A DNA stretch of 64,000 nt from Psettodes erumei (Eukaryota > Chordata > Actinopteri > Pleuronectiformes > Psettodidae): NCBI GenBank assembly GCA_016785225.1, contig JAFBJZ010000872.1, forward strand, positions 1,608,501 to 1,672,500, given 5' to 3'. Position numbers and translations under genes: made by a program. The notes beneath the pieces are model-generated. The model searched no databases, was not told the origin of the DNA, and saw only the letters and a list, made by a program, of their open reading frames with translations. Of the stretch, positions 35,830 through 48,159 are shown one piece after another (positions within the stretch are counted from its first letter, which is position 1; every line of letters begins with the position of its first letter).

Positions 35830-38800
35830 TCTTTCTATCAGTCATAATCAATCTCTCAGTCTTTTAGCATTAAATTGTAACATTAGCTGTCAAGTGTATA
35901 TTTGAGACTCCTTTTACAAGGTTAAAAGATTCAGCTGCAAACGTTAAGTCACCATCTCTAATGTTAGTTTAATTATCTAGGTAACTACTGCTGAATCAGC
36001 CATTAACAAAATTTGTAACAAAATCAATGATCACTGGCAAAATGAGAGCTAATTTTATCTAGCTAATTTTATCTGTAATCAAAAATCAAGATTTTTTTTT
36101 CTGTCACCATTAAGACAGAAACTGGATAAAGTGAAGTGAAAAAGGAAAGTTTATTTCTGTACATATCCTTTGCTTTTTTCATCGTCTTTTCTCTCCGTTT
36201 CTCTGCAGCATTTTTTTCTGAGTATCAAAAAATACATTTCTAGAGATCTTCTACACCTCACTGATATTTTATGGGCTCCGTTAGTTTATATGAGATGTCT
36301 GGAGAAGATAAAATGATTCAGGTATCCGTACCGCATCATTTTGACAACTTTGTCCCATAAAAGTGTATCAACAGCACTTATTGGTGACCCGCAATTGCAG
36401 TCAGTGCGCTGCATCGCTTCTGACCAAGCTGTCCTTAAGATTGAGTGCTTCTATTTGGATGAAACAATCCAGGAGGGGTTTTGGTTAAGCCGTAGGCGCG
36501 AGTGTCTCAGAGGAGCTCTTCATCATCCCCCACAGTCAATTTCACAGGTTAATGGATTAAGAAAATACACTCAGGACTTTCTTTCTGAGGAGTTGGAGGT
36601 TGGAGGTTGCAGTTTTCAGCAGTTTTGATAGTTGAAGATTGTATACAGCATTTTCCCACACATGACTCTACACAGTGACTGAAAAAGCGTATACAAAACA
36701 GCAGCTGAAAATGTCAGAATGTCAGATAGTTGTGAGCCATTGTTTTCTGAGGAATAAATTCCTGTTGAGAGTGTGTGCTATAGGTCAGGGGCTTAGTGCA
36801 AAAGAAGTGAGGATTGTTGGAGTAGTCTTTACAGTAGCATAACTATGAGCAACAAACAGCAGGCCCCATTTATTGCTCCTGTGAGGCCTTCAGTGACTGC
36901 ACTATGATTGATCGTCTTAACTCGCCGCATAACACATTCTCTGGAGAGAGATCATAATCAAAAGTAAACACAGTTTGATCATTTTTTTACATGTACTGTA
37001 CCGACTCATCGATCCACTCATATCTGATCACTGCACCAAAACATCTCCATCTAAATGATCCTTTGTATTATCATTAACATCAGTCAGTCTCCTCTCTTGT
37101 CTCGTCTTTGATATTTATCAAGCCATCTTTCATGCTGGAAGCCCATTAGCTGCAGACAGTTTCAGGTTGACACAGTGACTTAATTGGATATGCTCACAAT
37201 ATAAATACCTGTCCTTGACCACACATGTCTGTCTTGTTTGTGTTCAAGATGCTCACTGCCAGGGATGTGCTACAATGGCAGAGGAAAAATAAAACAGTAT
37301 GGGCATACAGGGATGCATCCAGAACAAAATCATCACAAAAGGAAAGGCAGCAATTAAGATTTATTAATAGGATAAATACAGAAAAATACAGGAATACAGA
37401 AATTAGCCACTTACTGTACCTGATGGGTGGCGAGTAACTTCACGGTATGGGACAAACTTTTGTCCCAAAACTTTGGCTTTGACCCTTCTGCAGGCAAAAT
37501 AAAAGATGATGCGACTGATAAATGGGTCTAGCAAACACAGACACCACGCAACATTAGCCCAGAGCATTACTGTTTTCTTTGCTCCAAAAGTTTCAAATAA
37601 TGATTTATTGAAATAATCTGTAGATGTCTGCAAGCATGGCTGAAGATCCAGGATAACACTGGCTCTTTTATTTGATTCTGAAGAAATGATTTTCTCTCAT
37701 TTTAATGGGGCTTCTTTGTTATGCATTCAAGCAATTATCATGCCTCATAATAAGCTGCAAATACTTCACATTAGCCTGTGTATTTACTGTTTTCATTTTC
37801 CATAATTTATGAAACAATTTCTAAAGTATTCAACCCACAAACCATGTAATCCCTTGTGTGTTTATGGGTGCACAATATATGTTGTGTATCCATGCCTTAG
37901 ATCTGTCTTTCCTCCTTCTTCCCTCTGACCAGCACGTGTGAGCTGGGAAAAGCCTGTTTTTAACCACTGCTGCTGGACCGTGGAGTCTGCCATGGGCTAG
38001 AGGATGCAGCCTTTCCAGTGAGCTAAAATTTATGATTAATGCAGTTCAGGACATATAATGTCATGTTATGTAAAAGTGTCTCACAAAAACATTGCAGAGA
38101 AGATGGTGGTTACAAATATGAGAGGCAATCTGAAACATATTAGCAAAGAGCAAGGAAATACTGAGCGAGAAAGATTAATGAAAAAGAATCACTCTGATGC
38201 GAAAGGTTTCCACAGCTTAAAGGCAGGGGAAAGGCAGAAAAATAAGTTTGAATCTGGTCCTGCTTGTCACTTCTGCTGTGTCAATAAAATTATATTGTGC
38301 TTCACAAAGCAAAGAGTGCATGATTAAAATCACAACACCATTTAGCTTTGTTGTAGTAGCTACCAAGAGGTGCGTGTAACAAAACTTGGTGTCATGAAAA
38401 CCTTAACTGAAATGTCATCTAGTCAAACTAAACCAACATGATTAAAAAACTAAAATTAAAAAAAAAATTAGGAAAAAACTCAAAGCTCAGGCAAAAAAAT
38501 TAAGAGATAAGTGTTTGTGTTGTTTGACCTGGATTTGTTGCACAATAACAAATTTTCTTCATTGACTCATATCTGTGTCTAACATTGCTGTCATTCTCAA
38601 ACTGAAGGTCTTCTTTTTAGAAAAACTTGATAATTTTCGCAGGCTGAAGTAATGCTTTCCTCTACATTTTCATTTTATGAATTTTGTTCTCATCTTCACC
38701 TGTGTCCGGCCTTCCCTATTCTCTTCCATGTTGAGCTGAGTTTTGTTTACTCTGTATTATGGATTCCAAAAGCTTTTAAGGTCACATTGTTTGCTTCACT

Positions 38801-41800
38801 TCTCTTTCACATAATGCAGCTCTCAGGTTACTCAGACATCCCCTTTATGAAACCCTCCAAGTAATACAGTAACACAGGTTTGTAACACATTCCACCTCCA
38901 TAGTTGTAGTGCATGTGAGACGACACCCTCAAAGACAAAGACTGTTATTATGACAAGAGAAGTTCCGGTGTGTCAAGTGTTTGGTAAATAGGTACTTATG
39001 TTGGTCGGCAAAATGATTTTGTTATCAAGATAAATTAAGGATTTTAAATGAACAAGAAACCAGATTGAAGTGCTGCATTGCACATTGCATCCTGGCTTTG
39101 TAAATCATGTTTATCTCTTGAGTGTGGTCTGGGTTAGAGGGATGCTGGTTGTCACACTTCTAGCCACACCCACCTGTGATGTCAGTGTGTACCAACCAAG
39201 CCCTGGAGTACACATCAACTCAACTGCAGCGAGGTAGGAGGTTAATACCCCAGAGTTCCACAAAATTAAGATTTTTAAGGGCTCTTAAATGGAGGTATAC
39301 TCCATAAACATTAACTCTGATGTTGCACTGAAATTTATCCTGCACCATCTGCACCTGCTTGGTATTGGATTCATTGTGCAACAGCGGCAGTAGAGGCACA
39401 GATGGGTTTTGTTGGAAAGAATCTTTTTTTTGTTTTACCCTCCACCACCATTTTACATAGAGGTCCAAAGCACATAGCACACATCTATTGTTTGCTGTTT
39501 TGTTACCTCAGGGCATACACACATAGCTGTCACTAAAATCACCAAAAAAACCCACCTCTTTTTCTCATGTTTTGTGTGTCGATTTTCACTTTTTTGCTCA
39601 CTTTTACAAGTAAACATATTTCACAGTTTCCACAGCTCTATGCCAGTGATGACAGAGATGTCAGTAAGGCAGAAAAGATTAATGTCATATTCCTACCAGC
39701 ATCACTCTCCTGTTCAATCATAGACCCACTGATGGTTTAACTTGCTGAGGTTTATGAAAGACAGAAAATGGCTTTATCATTTCGACTTAAGTGTTGTTGG
39801 ATGTTTGTGACAAAGCGATGATACATAAGTGCTTTTTATGGTGCTATCTATTTAAGATTATTTTAACTGAGGCCAAACTGATTCAGACAGACCTTGCAGC
39901 AATGTTGCCACACTGTGCACACAGCTCTTAGTATGTGCCTCAAGCTGGGCTTTAGATAGAATGGACATCTTTAAAGCCAGAAGCTAAGTTTATCACCTGA
40001 GCAGCAGCCATGAAGATTTGTGAAACAACCTCTGTACATACCACGCATGCCTTTCTATCCATTCTGTTACTATAATGATGCTGCTTGCAGAACTCTGAGC
40101 AAAGGGGAGCATCCCTGATGGACTAACCAGTCTTTGTAGTCCTTTAGCTCCTTTTCCAATTACAGATGCCCCGAAAAGGCTTTTTAGGTTGCGTATCATT
40201 AAAAAATACACCATCAGTATACTGTACATGCTTTAAGAAAGATGAACCCATTACACACACAGGCATGCAAACACACAAAAAGCCTAACATGGCTACTCAC
40301 CCACATGCACACAGATATGTAGCGCACTGTGCAAGTGTTATCATAAACTTTCTAAGGTGTTCCAAGATCACAGAGCACTCAGCACAAATCCTGCTTACTA
40401 ACCTTAGCACCAACAAGTTTGATCCTTGTGGAGGCTTTTTTCCCTGATTTGTTTTGACATGATTTTGTTTTCCTCCTCATTTCTCTTCTTCATTTATCGT
40501 CTTTTATGACTGTCTATCTCTCCTGCACCTTGACACATTTATAATCTTATTTGTCTCCGTCTCTGTCTGTGGTTTAGTGCCGCCTTTTTCTGATTTACAG
40601 ACAACAGTCATCTCCACCAGCATTCGGGTGGTGATGTTAGGAATGTTGGAGGTGGAGAGGGGTGGCAGGCAGGAAACCACCTCAAGGGTACTGATCCCTT
40701 GGCTGATGGAAAAATAAAAATAATTACCTGGGGTCTCTGATTTATGCTGTGATGCACGCTCAAAGCCATGTCTGTACTCCGCTTTGCTGTCTGATTCACT
40801 TCGCCATTATCCCCAGCCTGAGTCCGAAGGTGTCAGTTTAAGCATGAGGAAATGCTCAGCTGTGTGCCGTTGGAGAGTAGACGAAGGAAGGGCAGCTGCC
40901 TTCCAGGCCCTGGAAAATCAGCAACAGCTTTTAAATGTCAGACCTCCATGGCCCAGCTTTGCTTTTTAACCCAGAATGAATCATAAAAAGGTTACTTAGA
41001 AATATCATCGAGTTCAGACCTGCTGAACCAATGTGTTGGCCAAAGCAAGCTTATTTTGCTTTAGCAGAAGTGTAATTTCCCTTTCATTTCAATAGCAAGA
41101 TGCATGGAAATTCTGTTTGACCCAAACATGTCTCTTCAGTCTGAGTTTAATGAGGCGCTGCAGTCTGGTGGCTTGGCCATGAAAATGTATTTGCTGTGTG
41201 ATATCAAGATTTTGTGGTTTTCGCTTACTGTCCTGAGATAAAGGGGGATCTCTGCCAAATTAAATTTAGGTCCCATGATCCCTTTATGCACTGTTAAAAT
41301 ACAAATATCTGCTGAGCCGCTGTCTATTTCCATTAAAATTATGGCAATAGCTATTAATTTGTGTATGTGTGTCAGGGAGAAAGAGAGTGAGTATTTTGTT
41401 TTTCTTTTCTTTTTTAAGTGTGTCTGCAGCAACTACAGTTCTTTGGAACAGGAATTTTCTCAACAACTATATATTGTCATGAAACCCAGCTCTTTGTAAG
41501 CCTGATGGGAGAAAATATGATGCATCCTAATAAATCACAAAAGATTTCACACACTCACTCTAAAAATGATTTTCACATAAAAGAAGAGATTGCTTATGGT
41601 CCACTGCTGGTCCAGAGGTGGAAAATCAATCAGAGCCTGCGCCACTACATTTCTGAGTACCACAACTTTTTGAGTTTGTTCTTGTACTTGGTCAAATTTA
41701 TGTAGTGATTTTACATTGGTTAATTCAATTCCTGGATATGAGGGAAATTCATCATTCCTGACATGAATGATGTCACATACTTCATACCACTGTAGGTTCA

Positions 41801-44069
41801 TCCCTCAAAAGGTATAAAGTGGTACGACAGTTACCAGTCTTATTATTATTAATAGCAACATAAAGGGAAACCTGTGTATTTTTCTCATCCTTATGCTGCA
41901 GACAGATTAATCTTGATGTGAGTAATTTTCCAAGCAAATACTCCTAATTATAGCATTTTGGGGAAACAGGAATATAGTGGAATAGTAATAGAGACAAAAT
42001 TTGTGCATTTTACATATAGACTTTAATTCATAAGAAAACCATAAACTCTCACTGCTCATCCTCTCCACCATAATTTTCTCCCATAAAGACAGTTGTTGAA
42101 TCTGCTATACAAGGGTCTTTGATACTGATTCCTTAACAAACTGCCTCTCATTAGTTATTACATTTCCACATCTTAACAGCAGTTCACCAGACCTGGTGAA
42201 TAACACAAACACACACACACGCACCCCAAGGTCTCCTTCATGTTTGAGTGACCACAGAAATTATGTGCTGATGACACCTAAACAGATTGCGTAATTACTT
42301 TTGCCCTGGTGGCCCTGGCCTCTAAAGAAATATCCAAGTCCCAGAGCAGGTTATTACTGATCGAGAATTTTAGTGTTTGGATACAGGTGAAAAAGCAGTG
42401 ACACCACAAAAGGTGAACACCAACTGAAGGAAAACTGTATCCTCAATATCCCATTTATGTGTACACATGACAGTTCCTCGGTTTGTTCCATATTTGATCA
42501 TATTTCCAGCTCGCACCTTTTAATGTGCATACAGTCCTCACACTGCCCATCAAAATTATATCTTGTTTGTACAAAATAAATCTGTCTGCCAGTTAATAAT
42601 CTGATTTATGTTTTCCAAAAACAAGAATTTAATTTAAGTGTGAAACTCTCTCGTACAAGCTAAAATAACCCTTCTTTCACATGTGTAAATAGAAAAAAAC
42701 ATTCAATGGTCTCTGAAGTCTAAGCAGGTGGTAGGTGGTAGATCTCAGTTTCCTGCCGGTTTCTGTTCAGTCTATACAGTTCATAACTGACTCGTCAGAA
42801 GCAATAAATAACCATTGCAATTAGTCCACAGTTGTAATAAAGCAGCAGTTAGCCTCCTCTCCAGACAGATTGCATGGAGTGGCAACACCAAGGAGCACAC
42901 TGACACCTACTGTGCATGTGAAGATGGTGTTATATACTGGAGATTCAGAAGCTTAAATTAAAATATCAGTAACACGGCATTAAAAATATCCCATTAATAG
43001 CACAAATCCTTGAGCATAAAACAATCTTCTGAAAAACTTAAAGTTTGGATCACTAAAGTTTTCACAAAACAAATAAGTAATTAAATACCATTGGCTTGTA
43101 AATTCCATGAGAAAAATAATATCCACAGATAGAGCCACTTTGTACAAAGTGTGAAAATGTCAAACTTCATATGTGAGGGAATTTTTCCAATAATTATGAA
43201 AAAAAACTTTTTTCCTCTAAATGCATTAGGAAGTAATGGTGTGCTTCCTGCTACATCCTCAGTTCATTTCATCATGAGCCCTTTGATGTAACCTTTAATT
43301 ATCAAGGCAAGGTTTTTGCTGAGTGGACATGCTCGGTTGCGGCACATAAATTATATTCCTCCTTCACATTCGTGCAGTTTTGACATGCTAATATCTAACC
43401 CAACAGGCACCACTTTAAAGTTCAAATGCTCCCTGTGAAACTCAGTGAGAGTATTTTTTGGTTCACTTTTCTTCAAGGACACCTTGACAGTTGTTACTGA
43501 GGGATGGATAAGCATTAACCATACTCCCCACGTTTCCCTCCACTATTCCACACCACTTTCCCACAGCAATGTTCCAGTCACAGCCCCACACTGTCCCTCA
43601 GCAAAGGATTAGTGAGGTAAGGATTTGACACAACAGGTAAACTTATTCCACACATCAAAAATGCTGGCCTCCTGAGGGATGTGGCGGAGCCCTGCCAGTC
43701 CATTCAGCTGAGAAATACACACGCGCCATCACTGTAATTCCTTCCAGAGATCACACTCACACAGAAATCCTTTGAAGGACCTATCCTCTGTCACTTTTCA
43801 GATGTCCCCAGCAAAAAAATGCACACAGAGGGAACCTTTAAAAAATAAAATAAATCATCTTATACTCTATATGTTCATTGAAACAGTTATTGATTGTTCA
43901 TACTGGTGTTGAAGGGATCCTTTCTGCCACAGCCCCATCTGGAATCTCGTGTTTTGCCACTGTTTGCTCCTGAATACTTCCCTATAGCCTCTGAGGCTTT
44001 TAGTTTGCCTCCTGTGTCTCCTCCCTCTGAGACTTTCTCCTCCGGTGTATATGTGCTGTGGGTGTGCAA

Positions 44070-44560
44070 GTGACTCACTTGACTGAGGGCAAGCCTCCAT
44101 ACCTGAGACCATTCTGATCATCTACCTGTATATAAGAACACTGGAGATCAAGGCGCTGCTCTCCGGTGTTTGCTCTGTGTGGCAGTGGCGAACCCAAGCT
44201 GTACTCCAGTGTTTTATGTCCCTTGTAAGGTTGATCATACATGATCTTACCTGCTCCTCTCTGTTAATTTTTGCCTAAGACCTCCAGCAAGTTGTCAGTC
44301 TCACTTACTTCAGTTAGAAGAACTCCCCGTGCCAAGCCACTGCCACACTATGCTCCTCAAACATTTCCAGCCAGCCTCATCCACAGCCCTAATGCCTGCA
44401 CCACCTTGCAGTTAAAACCTGTGTGGCACTTGCAATCAAGCCACCTAAGATTTTACTCCATTTGTTCTGAGTCTGCTTCTGGATCTTGGGAAGAAGTAGA
44501 ACCTTCAATACAGGAGATGGGTGGGCAAAAAACTGCCTCAGCACCCTGAGAGAGCCTTTT
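44070..44560 (+). mobile_element. Possible solo LTR or retroelement fragment
   Basis: A TATA-like motif (gtatataagaacactgg near 44129) is followed by ctgctctccggtgtttgctctg and a C-rich body, which resembles the promoter part of a fish LTR. I could not define TG...CA ends or target duplications, so this is weak. Confidence 0.2.
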
Positions 44561-46098
44561 AAGTCCAAATATTCCAAAGTTATAGTCTTTTTTAGTGCTG
44601 GATTTACACTGAGTGAGCCTGTCCTTTCAGTTGGCTGTGGTCATGAAGTTCCAGGACTTGTTTGACTTATATCTTAACTTCAGTACATTTTCTGGCACTA
44701 ATTGACAGTAAATGGTGACCTTTTGTCTTCATGAACGTAAAAAGGCTATCGCGTCACTGATGAAAGGGGTCAAACTCCTCTTATGGCTGTGAATATCCTT
44801 ACTGGTCGTCACTTCAGCTGTAGCCCCTTTGACCAACAGCAGCAATGTGTAACCCTTTTTATAGGCTACTTTGAATCCAAAGACACAACTGCATTTCTCG
44901 TAAATTGCATGGCATGGGTTTAACATGCTCTGCCTGTTGTTTCCTGGGGTCTACTTCAAAAGAAATGAATTCCCAGGTGGAAGTAGGGATCAAGCCACTG
45001 GCACTGTCTGCTTTGTTTTGCTCTCTGTAATCCACACAGTAAAAGGGCCCAAAGTGAGTCTAACATTACCGTAAAAATCTGCTCCTTCAAGAACTTTAAC
45101 ATATCTTGAAGTGAACTGTATGGGTTGTCATGATTGGTTGGAATGAATCTACACTCTCCTGGAAGCATAAGAGGAAAATGTCAACTTCTTTGTGTCTGCC
45201 CTCTTTCTTTATTTAAAGATGGATGCAAAGAGGGTTCACACTGAGATCAGTCAATATCACAGGGAACCGAGCCCTAAGTGAGCTTCATGTAGAAAGTGGT
45301 GTAGAGGATGGATGGGTTGATGGATGAAAACAGACCAGCACGCACATGCACATATGTGTGGATGCAGCACAGCACATGATACTCAGGAAAATGTTACTTT
45401 TAAGAGCAGTGCTGTGTCTCGGGTATTCTATAATTCAGAAAAGCAGCCCCAGTAGTAAAATCAATAAATAATTTTACATACAATATGATCATTCTTTCTC
45501 TCTCTGCTGATGTTACTCTCCACCTTCCATCTTCTCTCATGGGAACAAGGAAACCCGGAAGAACTGTGATGGTGGTGGGAGAAACCTCTGATTAATTTTT
45601 CATGTGCAAACATGACAACTTATCTGCAATCAGGTTCAAGTGAAGTGCAATATTTTTATTTCCTCCCTGGGACCAAGCACACCTAATATGTTTTTTTTTA
45701 AATTACATCATACTGATGTGAATACTTTTTTTCTCCAGCTACTGGATAATAGTTGCACCATTTAAGCAGTAAAAGATTCTCTCCATCTTCTTCAGTTAGG
45801 AAACCTGTGCATAAAGATACACTTCTGTCTCAGGGGAAGCTGCTAATTTTGGAGTGCAGCACACCAAACAAAACAAACTGTCTCCACATGAAAGGCCTCA
45901 TGAATATTTATAAGTGATGATCACAGTGAACTGTTATTATCACTACACCTCTCTTCCTGCATGAAATGAAAAGCATCTTAAACCTCATCCTTGATGAGTT
46001 ATTTCATTTTTTTAGGGAAATTCTTATTCTTCATATAAATACAATACGACTGTGTCTGATGTTCACTACAAAACATATCCAACACTAGCAGAAGACAT

Positions 46099-46099
<1 letters not shown>

Positions 46100-46135
<36 letters not shown>
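46100..46135. repeat. Compound (TG)n(AG)n microsatellite
   Basis: Nine or so TG units are followed directly by eight or so AG units. Confidence 0.9.
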
Positions 46136-46537
46136 TACAGCTTCCATTGAGTATTATGTATGCACCAATACTAAGCTGAAATTGTGATTTAATGAGTGTC
46201 TTACTTTGCTGTTTGCCAAACTTAAGATGTTTGTCTTGGCTGTCAGTTCTGCCCTTTTTTGTTATGAAATTGTGATGTTTTCTAGAAGATAGCAAAAGAC
46301 GTTAATAGCTGTGCCAAAATTCACTCCTTTATTCACTTATACACTTTGTTGCAAAAGATCCAAAGTATATGAACTTCCCATACCCACCGCCAATCCCTCA
46401 GCCACTGCCAGTTTGCAGCTGCTGTAGTAGCTTTCAGATTTTTTGTGGGTGTTTACTGACATCTAATGGACAGGGGTAAAAATGTTTTTCATTTAAATAA
46501 TGTCAAGTGGAGGTTGACCTCAATTTTGGTTTCACCA

Positions 46538-46540
<3 letters not shown>

Positions 46541-46569
<29 letters not shown>
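46541..46569. repeat. (GT)n microsatellite
   Basis: A pure GT run of about 14 units in intergenic DNA. Confidence 0.92.
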
Positions 46570-46574
<5 letters not shown>

Positions 46575-47239
46575 ATCATGATAACATGGTCCTGGAGACA
46601 CCTTTTTGTAGAAATACCACAGATGTGGTTTTGTGTACTTGAGTTCAGCCATTGGATATGTACACAGTCATCAGTCATCACAGTCATCTTCAATTTGACT
46701 TTATCATCCATGACTTGGCACAACCACCTTAATATGGTAAGCTCTTTATCAATCACTCTCTGTACCTTTTAACATGTCAGAGAACCACCACCACCATCTC
46801 ATGATGTCATCTAGTTTGGTCACAGTGAACTTTGGATGTGGTAATGCTGGAATTGTGCAACAAGTCAAACACAAATAATAAATCACACATACACCCAAAC
46901 ACACATCCCAGTGCACATTTGTGCACAAAATGAGGCACACAAAGTACATACTGGTACTGAAGCACTGTTTTAACAACAAAAGCCCATATATGCAAGTCCA
47001 CACAGTTTTATCCTTTCCATTGTTAAGGCAATTGTTAAGGCAGGCTACTTTACGAACTTTTAACTTTTAACCTGGAGAGCAAAATTTTTCCCAACTCAGC
47101 AAACCCATGTTATGACTGACCAACAAAACTTTTAGTTACATCTTATCAAGCCTTAAAGGGTGCCTTATGAGCAAGAATTTAATATCAAATATTAAATGGT
47201 TTATATGGTTTATAGTACGCTATAACACACTGTAGTGTC

Positions 47240-47690
47240 GGGCCACTTCTGCACACATGCCCATGAAAGAGTGCCCTTAGTCGCTGAAAACGCTGCCTTA
47301 TGAAAACGATCGCACACAGGACTACTGTCCATCTATTCGTTAACGTTCAAAAGTTGCAAACCGGCATTGTGTCTCTCACGTCCAGATATAACTGCACCAT
47401 ATCAACTCGTCCGTTTAACAGTGGGTCAAATGCAGCGTTTCATTACCTATGAATGTAGGATCGATTTTTGCGCATGGGTTATTTTTACGCAACGATCAAA
47501 ACGTCGTTTTGAGTCATGATGGCTTCTTGTGTTTTAACGACTAAAGTTTATTATTGGGGCCAGTCCCTCAGCAGTCGCTGCTCTCCACCTTAACAGCAGC
47601 TGCACTATGATGCAATGATGTAATCGGCGCATGCCACGGAACATTCCCTACACGTCAGCACAACTGAGGGCAGATGAGCAGGGATACGGC
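47240..47690 (+). promoter_or_regulatory. Candidate pmt promoter region, CpG-enriched
   Basis: CpG dinucleotides become noticeably denser than in the surrounding AT-rich DNA just upstream of the inferred first exon (for example atcggcgcatgcc and ggcgacggagcccggg). No clear TATA box was seen. The extent is approximate. Confidence 0.35.
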
Positions 47691-47756
47691 GACGGAGCCC
47701 GGGAAATACGCCACTTTACAGCTCAGCATAAAGCAACTATCGTGCAAAAAGAAGAC
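47690..47756 (+). other. pmt: Probable pmt non-coding first exon
   Basis: The sequence ends in agaagac followed by a consensus donor gtgagt at 47757. A matching acceptor (gttcccag) ends at 48093, just before the exon with the start codon. The 5' end (transcription start) is a guess. Confidence 0.45.
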
Positions 47757-48149
47757 GTGAGTGCGTTTTATCGCTACACTCACCAATCTGTGGCTGTCGC
47801 GCTCTGAGGTGTTTTACGCATGTCTATTATTGTGCGCGCGCATTGTAAGGGGAGTTCACAGCCAAAACGTACCTCTTGTGTGCAGACCTTTGCTCTCTCA
47901 CCCGTTCGATTATTCACATGCCCTCACACACTGGACGCGTCCTAATGGCCAGATACCTACCAGGCACCCACCTCCTCCGCGCGTCACGGCCGTCTTATCA
48001 TTTAAAGAGCACCCACCAAAACGCGCAACCTGCACTCTTGTCATATAGAGGTTACTTATAGTAACTTTATTTGTAATTGGGCTTTGTTCCCAGATTTAAG
48101 GGCATCGTAGACTAATTTTTCAATAAACACAAATCAACTAAAGACCATC

Positions 48150-48159
48150 ATGGCAAAAG
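48150..48159 (+). CDS. pmt: pmt first coding exon (10 coding bases)
   Basis: The exon encodes only Met-Ala-Lys plus one base, with donor ggtatga. The containing exon probably starts at 48094 after acceptor gttcccag. The next exon continues in frame as V-R-R-E-M-T-E-F-W. Confidence 0.75.

Larger units (their letters stand above)
29361..47650. other. Intergenic region between mid2 and pmt
   Basis: About 18 kb on which I find no supported gene on either strand. All open frames are short, lack homology I recognise and lack splice context. It holds the SINE (35661), a homeodomain-core cluster (33120-33240), an LTR-like stretch (44070-44560) and microsatellites at 46100 and 46541. Confidence 0.6.

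Noticed and set aside
41136..41800. Overlapping short frames on both strands
   Set aside because: They lack homology and splice signals, and their composition is that of ordinary intergenic DNA.
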